From contig JALDRJ010000002.1 in NCBI GenBank assembly GCA_031315865.1, positions 3,260,001 to 3,324,000 of the forward strand: a stretch of DNA of 64,000 bases, read 5' to 3'. The notes under the pieces were generated by a model. It worked only from the letters and a program-made list of their open reading frames with translations. It was not told the DNA's origin and searched no databases. A program made the translations under genes and the position numbers. Below, one piece after another: positions 58,089 to 64,000 of the stretch (its first letter is position 1; each line of letters opens with the position of its first letter). This stretch comes from Nitrospirales bacterium (GTDB taxonomy: Bacteria > Nitrospirota > Nitrospiria > Nitrospirales > UBA8639).

Positions 58089-59075
58089 TTGAGCACGACA
58101 AAGACACTGGAACGGTATATTCAACGATTTCCGCGTGCCAAGATGCTGGTGCTTGGCGATCTGATCTTAGATCATTTCATTTGGGGAAAGGTTGACCGGG
58201 TCTCACCTGAAGCTCCCGTCCCCGTCGTTCACGTCGAATCTGAATCGCTTTGCCTGGGAGGGGCTGCTAATGTGTACCGCAACATGGTATCTCTCGGAGG
58301 ACAGGCCGATCTCTGTGGAGTCATCGGTTCTGATGAAGGTGGCCATGCGCTCTTGAAAGCGCTGGGAGTTTTTCGCCGTGATCGGGGAGGAATTGTCATT
58401 GATGCGACAAGACCTACCACTCGAAAGACTCGCGTGATCGCGCATAATCAGCAGATCGTCCGGTTTGATGTTGAGCAACGGCAGAGCTTATCAGCCGGCA
58501 TCGAGAAAAAAGTGCTACGATACGTGGTCTCGCGGCTTCCTGAGCTCTCCTGTCTGGTTATTTCAGATTATGCGAAGGGCGTAGTCACAGCGTCACTGAT
58601 GCAGGAACTTTTGAGAACGGCCAAACGTTATCATGTGCCGGTCATCGTGGACCCGAAAGTCGAACATTTCGCGCAGTACTATGGCGTGACGGCCATTACA
58701 CCCAATCACGTTGAAGCCTATCATGCAGCAGGGGCCGTAGGCCTTACCGATCAACCGATCGATGAAATCGGCCGGAAGCTCAGGGAAACGCTCGATTGTC
58801 AGGCGGTGCTAATTACGCGAGGCGAACAGGGGATGAGTTTATATGAAGGGAAGAAAAAGGGGTTACATATTGCTTCTCGTGCCCGTCAGGTCTTTGATGT
58901 CACAGGAGCTGGTGATACAGTGGTGAGTACGATGGCGCTCGCCCTGAGTACCGGAGCTTCCTTTCGCGATGCAGCATTCCTCGCCAATCAAGCGGCAGGT
59001 GTCGTTGTCGGAATGGTCGGAACCGCGAGTCTGACACGAGAGCAACTCAAGAGGGCCTTACGCAATGCCTCATGA
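58089..59075 (+). CDS. rfaE1: D-glycero-beta-D-manno-heptose-7-phosphate kinase (RfaE1/HldE kinase domain)
   Basis: A 328-aa PfkB-family kinase with TTG start. Motifs: V-L-G-D-L-I-L-D-H-F-I-W-G near the N-terminus, S-P-E-A-P-V-P-V-V, G-G-A-A-N-V-Y-R-N, and the catalytic D-V-T-G-A-G-D-T-V near 280. It corresponds to domain 1 of HldE and lacks the nucleotidyltransferase domain, which must be separate. It makes the bisphosphate precursor of ADP-heptose for lipopolysaccharide core. It overlaps kdsB by 11 bases. Confidence 0.92.
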   Translation: MSTTKTLERYIQRFPRAKMLVLGDLILDHFIWGKVDRVSPEAPVPVVHVESESLCLGGAANVYRNMVSLGGQADLCGVIGSDEGGHALLKALGVFRRDRGGIVIDATRPTTRKTRVIAHNQQIVRFDVEQRQSLSAGIEKKVLRYVVSRLPELSCLVISDYAKGVVTASLMQELLRTAKRYHVPVIVDPKVEHFAQYYGVTAITPNHVEAYHAAGAVGLTDQPIDEIGRKLRETLDCQAVLITRGEQGMSLYEGKKKGLHIASRARQVFDVTGAGDTVVSTMALALSTGASFRDAAFLANQAAGVVVGMVGTASLTREQLKRALRNAS

Positions 59076-59862
59076 TGTCTCGTCGATTGCCGTGCTCATT
59101 CCAGCTCGCTACGGGTCTTCTCGCTTTCCCGGGAAGCCGCTCGCGCTTCTGGACGGCCGTCCCCTGATTCAGCATGTCTATGAGGCGGCCGCTCGCACGA
59201 GCGGAGTTTCTGACGTTCGAGTCGTGACAGACGATGAGCGTATCGTCCGAGCAGTCAGGGCATTTGGAGGGCTGGTCATGATCGTCGACGCTCCTTGCCG
59301 GACGGGCACCGATCGAATCGCCAAAGCCGCTGAACAGGTCGACTGTCCGATCATCGTGAACCTTCAAGCCGATGAAATTCCCCTTCACTCTGAGCTTCTC
59401 CGCGATTTAATCGACCCATTCGTCGCGCACGAAGGAGCTGGCATGGGAACGTTAAAACGACGAATCACGGCTCAGCAGGAGTTGGAGGATACGGCGTTGG
59501 TGAAAGTCGTCACCGATGCCAACGATCAGGCCGTGTATTTTTCTCGTTTACCGATTCCCTACGTTCGCGACACCCACACGGAACCTCTTCGGGCTTTCAC
59601 CTACTACAGTCATTTAGGCATCTACATTTTTCGTCGAAGCACGCTCTTTCAATTTGCTCGTTTACCAACCGGATCTCTGGAAGATGCTGAAAAGCTCGAA
59701 CAACTTCGTGCATTGGAACATGGCCTCTCGATACACGTGTGGGAGACAAAGCGGCCTTCGCTTCGGATTGACCGGCCAGAAGAGCTTGAGTCGGCTTCGG
59801 CACACTATGAAAAATATTCGAAGCCCACGGTGCGTTCACTTGCCACTGAATTGACATCTTAA
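59065..59862 (+). CDS. kdsB: 3-deoxy-manno-octulosonate cytidylyltransferase
   Basis: A 265-aa product, close to family length. N-terminal [32 protein letters not shown] and Y-Y-S-H-L-G-I-Y are CMP-Kdo synthetase hallmarks. It activates Kdo as CMP-Kdo for lipid A. Start ATG lies inside the kinase gene's end, indicating coupling. Confidence 0.95.
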   Translation: MPHDVSSIAVLIPARYGSSRFPGKPLALLDGRPLIQHVYEAAARTSGVSDVRVVTDDERIVRAVRAFGGLVMIVDAPCRTGTDRIAKAAEQVDCPIIVNLQADEIPLHSELLRDLIDPFVAHEGAGMGTLKRRITAQQELEDTALVKVVTDANDQAVYFSRLPIPYVRDTHTEPLRAFTYYSHLGIYIFRRSTLFQFARLPTGSLEDAEKLEQLRALEHGLSIHVWETKRPSLRIDRPEELESASAHYEKYSKPTVRSLATELTS

Positions 59863-59882
59863 CCTTCATTGATGATGGATCT

Positions 59883-61484
59883 ATGAGTAAATTTCTCTTT
59901 ATCACTGGCGGAGTCGTTTCCTCTTTGGGCAAGGGCCTGGCTTCTGCTTCAATCGGGCATCTGCTCGAAAGCCGCGGGTTAAAGATCACCTTCTTAAAAC
60001 TTGATCCGTACATTAACGTGGACCCCGGCACGATGAATCCCTATCAACATGGGGAAGTGTACGTCACAGATGACGGCGCAGAGACGGATTTAGACCTTGG
60101 GCACTATGAACGATTCACGTCGGTCGGGTTAAGCAAGGAAAACAACTGTACGACTGGACGCATTTATGACTCGGTCATCAAAAAGGAACGCAAGGGAGAG
60201 TATCTGGGAGGGACCGTGCAAGTCGTTCCTCACATCACCGATGAGATCAAACAGACGATCCAGCATGTCTCCCATGACGTAGATGTCGTGATCGTAGAAA
60301 TTGGCGGAACCGTCGGGGATATCGAAAGCCTGCCGTTTCTTGAGGCCATTCGTCAGATGCCCTTCGATGTCGGACGCGAAAACGTCCTGTATATACACCT
60401 GACGCTCGTTCCTTTCATCAAAACAGCTGGAGAGCTGAAGACCAAACTCACTCAGCACTCCGTGAATAAATTGCGTGAGATCGGGATTCAAGCCAATATT
60501 CTTCTCTGCCGGACCGATCGGTATCTGCCGCCATCCGTCAAACAAAAAATCGCCTTGTTTTGCAATGTCGACAAGGAGTCCGTCATCACCGCGAAAGATG
60601 TCGAGACGGTCTATGAAGTTCCGATCGTATTGCGAAAAGAAGGGCTGGATGAATTAATCGTTCGATCTCTCCGTCTTGAGACCGGCCCACCGAATTTGCG
60701 CGACTGGGATGCCCTAGTCCAAAAAATCAAACGTCCCAAGCATGAGGTCATGATTGCGTTAGTTGGAAAATATGTTGACTCGAAGGAGTCCTACAAAAGT
60801 CTTTCAGAAGCCTTGGTGCATGGGGGGCTTCAGGATGAAGCTGGCGTTCGCATTTCGTGGGTCGAATCAGGAGACGTGGAAAAACTCGGTCCGGACCGTC
60901 TTCTCCAAGATGCCGACGGCATCATGATCCCCGGAGGCTTTGGGATTCGAGGCATTGAGGGAAAGGTCAAAGCCATTCGCTATGCCCGGGAACGAAAGAT
61001 TCCATATCTCGGCCTGTGCCTTGGGATGCAATGCGCCGTTATTGAATTCGCACGCAATGTCGCTGGCTTAACGAAAGCGAATAGTTCCGAATTTGATGAG
61101 CTTACTCCTGATCCAGTCATTCATTTGTTGCCGGATCAACATGACGTTCAAGACTTGGGCGGGACTATGCGGTTAGGAGCGTTTCCTTGCCGGGTTGTGG
61201 AGGGCACATTGGCCCACAACATCTATAAGCAGTCGGATGTGAGTGAACGTCATCGGCATCGTTACGAGTTTAACATGGCCTATCGAGAGGCCTTAACGAC
61301 AAAAGGGCTCGTATTAAGTGGATGCTCTCCTGATAACACATTGGCAGAAATTATTGAATTACCAGATCACCCCTGGTTTATCGGGACTCAATTTCATCCG
61401 GAGTTTCATTCCCGCTTTCACCACCCCCATCCTCTGTTTACGGCCTTTATCGGTGCGGCACTTCAAAGGAAATTGGGTCGGTAA
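59883..61484 (+). CDS. pyrG: CTP synthase
   Basis: A 533-aa enzyme converting UTP to CTP with glutamine. N-terminal synthetase domain: [13 protein letters not shown] and [15 protein letters not shown]. The C-terminal glutaminase has nucleophile C379 in L-G-L-C-L-G-M-Q, the same number as in E. coli, and H/E in Q-F-H-P-E-F. Its placement between kdsB and kdsA fits the CTP need of Kdo activation. Confidence 0.98.
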   Translation: MSKFLFITGGVVSSLGKGLASASIGHLLESRGLKITFLKLDPYINVDPGTMNPYQHGEVYVTDDGAETDLDLGHYERFTSVGLSKENNCTTGRIYDSVIKKERKGEYLGGTVQVVPHITDEIKQTIQHVSHDVDVVIVEIGGTVGDIESLPFLEAIRQMPFDVGRENVLYIHLTLVPFIKTAGELKTKLTQHSVNKLREIGIQANILLCRTDRYLPPSVKQKIALFCNVDKESVITAKDVETVYEVPIVLRKEGLDELIVRSLRLETGPPNLRDWDALVQKIKRPKHEVMIALVGKYVDSKESYKSLSEALVHGGLQDEAGVRISWVESGDVEKLGPDRLLQDADGIMIPGGFGIRGIEGKVKAIRYARERKIPYLGLCLGMQCAVIEFARNVAGLTKANSSEFDELTPDPVIHLLPDQHDVQDLGGTMRLGAFPCRVVEGTLAHNIYKQSDVSERHRHRYEFNMAYREALTTKGLVLSGCSPDNTLAEIIELPDHPWFIGTQFHPEFHSRFHHPHPLFTAFIGAALQRKLGR

Positions 61485-61501
61485 CGTAGAAGTTTTCAAC
61501 C

Positions 61502-62374
61502 ATGACCGTCGCAAAAGAAGTTTCTATCGGCCCCCTCAAGGTAGGAGGCCAACAACCTCACTTTCTGATAGCGGGCCCCTGTGTGATTGAAAATGAACGG
61601 TTAGCCTTGGAAACGGCTGAAGGGATAGCTCAAGTGACGCAAGAGCTTGGTATCCCGTATATCTATAAGTCTTCGTATGATAAAGCGAATCGAACATCCA
61701 TCTCATCATTTCGAGGGCTGGGGCAGGAAAAGGGGTTGGCCATTCTTAAAAAAGTTAAGGACAGCATGAAGATTCCCATACTGACAGATATTCATGCGAT
61801 CCACGAAGTTTCGAAAGCAGCGGAAATCGTGGATGTCCTTCAAATCCCAGCTTTTCTCTGTCGCCAAACGGATCTTTTAGTGGAAGCCGCCAAGACCGGG
61901 TGCGTGGTGAACGTAAAAAAAGGGCAATTTTTGTCGCCTCATGAGATGGGGAATGTGGTCAAGAAGCTTGAGGAAAGTGGGGGAGAAAACATCCTCTTAA
62001 CAGAGCGAGGCACATCTTTTGGTTACAATAATCTAGTCGTTGATATGCGAGCTCTTCCCATCATGAGTGCGTTCGGTTACCCCATCGTGTTTGATGCCAC
62101 TCATAGCGTGCAACTGCCAGGTGGAGGCGGGACTCGATCGTCCGGACAACGTGAGTTCGTCGCGCCATTGGCTCGAGCAGCGGCGGCAGTAGGCTGTCAC
62201 GGATTTTTCATGGAAGTTCACCCAGATCCAGACTCGGCCCCATCAGACGGACCGAATATGGTGCGGCTATCAGAATTGCGCACCTTACTGGTAGAATTAC
62301 TCGACATATGCAAAGCCAGAGCCGGAGCCAAAGTGGATTCAGCCCTGCCATCAGGCTCACGCGTTCGTGAATGA
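61502..62374 (+). CDS. kdsA: 3-deoxy-8-phosphooctulonate synthase
   Basis: A 290-aa product making Kdo-8-phosphate from arabinose-5-phosphate and phosphoenolpyruvate. Motifs: [34 protein letters not shown] and [13 protein letters not shown] at the metal-binding region suggests the metal-dependent class. It overlaps pgsA by four bases. Confidence 0.97.
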   Translation: MTVAKEVSIGPLKVGGQQPHFLIAGPCVIENERLALETAEGIAQVTQELGIPYIYKSSYDKANRTSISSFRGLGQEKGLAILKKVKDSMKIPILTDIHAIHEVSKAAEIVDVLQIPAFLCRQTDLLVEAAKTGCVVNVKKGQFLSPHEMGNVVKKLEESGGENILLTERGTSFGYNNLVVDMRALPIMSAFGYPIVFDATHSVQLPGGGGTRSSGQREFVAPLARAAAAVGCHGFFMEVHPDPDSAPSDGPNMVRLSELRTLLVELLDICKARAGAKVDSALPSGSRVRE

Positions 62375-63000
62375 GTCGTGCCATGTCCACATCAGAAGCC
62401 GTCAAAATCAAACATCCTTCGGAACATGCTCAGAGCAAGGAAACCTACCTAAATCTCCCTAATTCTCTGACCATATCGAGAATCCTTCTGATTCCGGTCT
62501 TTGTCTACCTCTTTTCTAATCCCACAGAAGATCGATCTTTTGCGGCCGCGGTTGTCTTTGCCATCGCCGCGCTTACCGATCTGCTGGATGGGTATGTGGC
62601 TCGCCGTCGTGGGGAAATTACCAACTTAGGCAAGCTGCTGGATCCCGTCGCTGATAAGCTGCTGGTAGCTGCCGGCTTGGTCCTTTTAGTCCAAGTCCAA
62701 CGTGTCGAGGTTTGGCTGGTTATTGCGATCATTGCTCGCGAAATCATCGTAACCGGAGCGCGAGCGGTCGCAGCACGGGAAGGGTTCATCATCGAAGCCG
62801 ATTCGCTGGGAAAAGTTAAAGTGATCGCTCAGATCATCGGCATTATTGCTTTGATCGTACAGGATATTTTCGTCTTGCCATTCGTCACATTACACAACCT
62901 TGGGACCTGGATGCTCTGGGCAGCATTGTTCTTTGCGGTGGTTTCCGGCACAAAATACATCGTTGAAGTTTTGCGGAAAGTTGGCCCGCAGTACCTCTGA
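62371..63000 (+). CDS. pgsA: CDP-diacylglycerol-glycerol-3-phosphate 3-phosphatidyltransferase
   Basis: A 209-aa membrane enzyme that makes phosphatidylglycerophosphate. The CDP-alcohol motif is complete: [19 protein letters not shown] then [16 protein letters not shown] is the usual start of the first helix, so the 30 residues before it are an extension; the ATG at 62371 overlaps the kdsA stop, and a second ATG follows nine bases later. Confidence 0.94.
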   Translation: MSRAMSTSEAVKIKHPSEHAQSKETYLNLPNSLTISRILLIPVFVYLFSNPTEDRSFAAAVVFAIAALTDLLDGYVARRRGEITNLGKLLDPVADKLLVAAGLVLLVQVQRVEVWLVIAIIAREIIVTGARAVAAREGFIIEADSLGKVKVIAQIIGIIALIVQDIFVLPFVTLHNLGTWMLWAALFFAVVSGTKYIVEVLRKVGPQYL

Positions 63001-63041
63001 CAGACTTCAGTATCCAAAACATCACGAGAGAGACTATCGAC

Positions 63042-63647
63042 ATGGAAGGGATGTCAGTTCTGGTCGGTTTTATAGGCGCGTACCTTATTGGCTCCATTCC
63101 CTTTGGGTTGCTTGCCTCGAAATTCTGTCATGCGAAAGATCCTCGAACCGCAGGAAGCGGCAATATCGGGTTTACCAATGTCTTGAGAATTTCCGGGAAA
63201 AAAGTTGGCATCCTGACGCTCATGGGAGATGCAGGAAAAGGCTTTCTCGTCGCATGGCTGGCCAGGCAATATTTCCAACATGAACATGAATATTTACTCA
63301 TTACAGTCGCAGTTGTGTTGGGCCATATCTTTTCAATCTTCCTGAAATTTCAAGGAGGAAAAGGTGTCGCGACGGCCCTGGCAGCCATCGGTGGATTGCA
63401 CCTGACGCTCGGACTGGCAGTCACCGGGATTTGGCTTGCGTTCGTCGCCATCTTTCGTTACTCATCCGGAGGAGCCATCGCTGCGTTTCTCGCGCTTCCA
63501 ATACTTTCGGCTACCGTATTTTCTGGGTCAGTGGCATTTAATCTTTTTGCGACCGGAATCAGTCTTTTGATACTTTTCAGACATCACGAGAATATCTCCA
63601 GATTGTTGTCGGGAACTGAAAGTAAGCTGAGCTCGAACTCTAGTTGA
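63042..63647 (+). CDS. plsY: Acyl-phosphate glycerol-3-phosphate acyltransferase
   Basis: A 201-aa multi-span membrane protein. PlsY motifs: Y-L-I-G-S-I-P-F-G-L near residue 15, G-S-G-N-I-G-F-T-N-V and K-F-Q-G-G-K-G-V-A-T. It adds the first acyl chain to glycerol-3-phosphate, so with pgsA it forms a phospholipid pair. Confidence 0.96.
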   Translation: MEGMSVLVGFIGAYLIGSIPFGLLASKFCHAKDPRTAGSGNIGFTNVLRISGKKVGILTLMGDAGKGFLVAWLARQYFQHEHEYLLITVAVVLGHIFSIFLKFQGGKGVATALAAIGGLHLTLGLAVTGIWLAFVAIFRYSSGGAIAAFLALPILSATVFSGSVAFNLFATGISLLILFRHHENISRLLSGTESKLSSNSS

Positions 63648-63696
63648 CATAATAGTTCTTATCAGACATTAAGGGTTGGTCAATGGAGACCAGGAT

Positions 63697-64000
63697 ATGA
63701 TGAAAATTTTCAGATTGTCCCTCAAAATTTCTTTGATATTGTTGTGCCTCATTTTGTCCTTACAGAGTGTGGAGGCTTCTGCGGGTGACGCGTCTACGAA
63801 AGAATCTGAAGAGCGAGGGCTCCAGTTCCTGGAAGATATTCAAAATTCGATTGCCGCCCTGGCTGAACGCGTAACGCCCACCGTGGTGAATATCGCGCCG
63901 ATAAAAAAAATCGGGAACTCGCGCGGATTGCGACAACGCCCTTCTCGTGTCGCCGGGACCGGCTCCGGAGTCATAATCAGCGAAGACGGACTGATCGTGA
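63697..64000 (+). CDS. HtrA/DegP-type serine protease (partial, N-terminus only)
   Basis: Open to the right edge, 101 codons. A signal peptide (about 1-28) and the beginning of a trypsin-like domain: L-A-E-R-V-T-P-T-V-V-N-I and G-T-G-S-G-V-I-I-S-E-D-G, the typical HtrA start. The catalytic residues and PDZ domains lie beyond the window. ATG at 63697 or 63700, with GGAG upstream. Confidence 0.9.
   Translation, partial: MMKIFRLSLKISLILLCLILSLQSVEASAGDASTKESEERGLQFLEDIQNSIAALAERVTPTVVNIAPIKKIGNSRGLRQRPSRVAGTGSGVIISEDGLIV

Overview
The window looks like chromosome from a diderm bacterium of about 50-55% GC (my estimate). It carries Kdo synthesis genes (kdsB, kdsA, an RfaE1-type heptose kinase), lipoproteins, an outer-membrane barrel protein, pqiABC, a cytochrome P460 and sigma-54 regulation. 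Gene content and the flavour of several orphan proteins suggest the Nitrospirota (Nitrospira-like). That assignment is inference from remembered families, not from a search. TTG and GTG starts are used several times.

Layout. 1-4.4 kb: an exported repeat protein running off the left edge, a DNA-protein crosslink (SRAP) protein, a nuclease-like protein that has lost its catalytic residues, and a hybrid sensor kinase. 4.9-8.5 kb: tRNA-Phe, proA and a large orphan protein with a methyltransferase-like tail. 8.57-19.96 kb: one tightly packed pyrimidine unit, pyrR-pyrB-pyrC-(membrane protein)-carA-sppA-(M48 protease)-carB-greA-(SAM hydroxide adenosyltransferase). A good sigma-70 promoter and a textbook PyrR attenuator (binding hairpin, antiterminator, terminator) precede it.

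20.1-30.6 kb: an accessory region. It holds a complete Tn3-family transposon that encodes only a transposase, higBA and hipBA toxin-antitoxin pairs with palindromic operators, a decayed IS256-type element, a lone tyrosine recombinase, two ORFs whose ends were replaced by transposon termini, and a mosaic of gene scraps (WGR, PASTA, Tn3 transposase).

30.9-40.1 kb: a PAS-GAF-PAS sigma-54 activator followed by genes for exported proteins: cytochrome P460, a small secreted protein, a beta-propeller, an exported isochorismatase-type hydrolase, a haem-motif lipoprotein with a toroid-like body, and an outer-membrane barrel. All are on one strand and all are predicted extracytoplasmic. This is the best candidate here for an undescribed periplasmic pathway.

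40.3-53.9 kb: pqiABC, corA, a Trk-related membrane protein, two genes ruined by large internal deletions (a pirin-amidohydrolase chimera and an MFS_3 exporter) flanking an intact orphan lipoprotein, then a PepSY protein, a membrane protein and an OmpR-type two-component system with a candidate binding site, and a possible haem membrane protein. 54.0-64.0 kb: bioA on the minus strand, then a housekeeping run lepA-lepB-rfaE1-kdsB-pyrG-kdsA-pgsA-plsY and the start of an HtrA protease cut by the right edge. I saw no rRNA, CRISPR array or replication origin.
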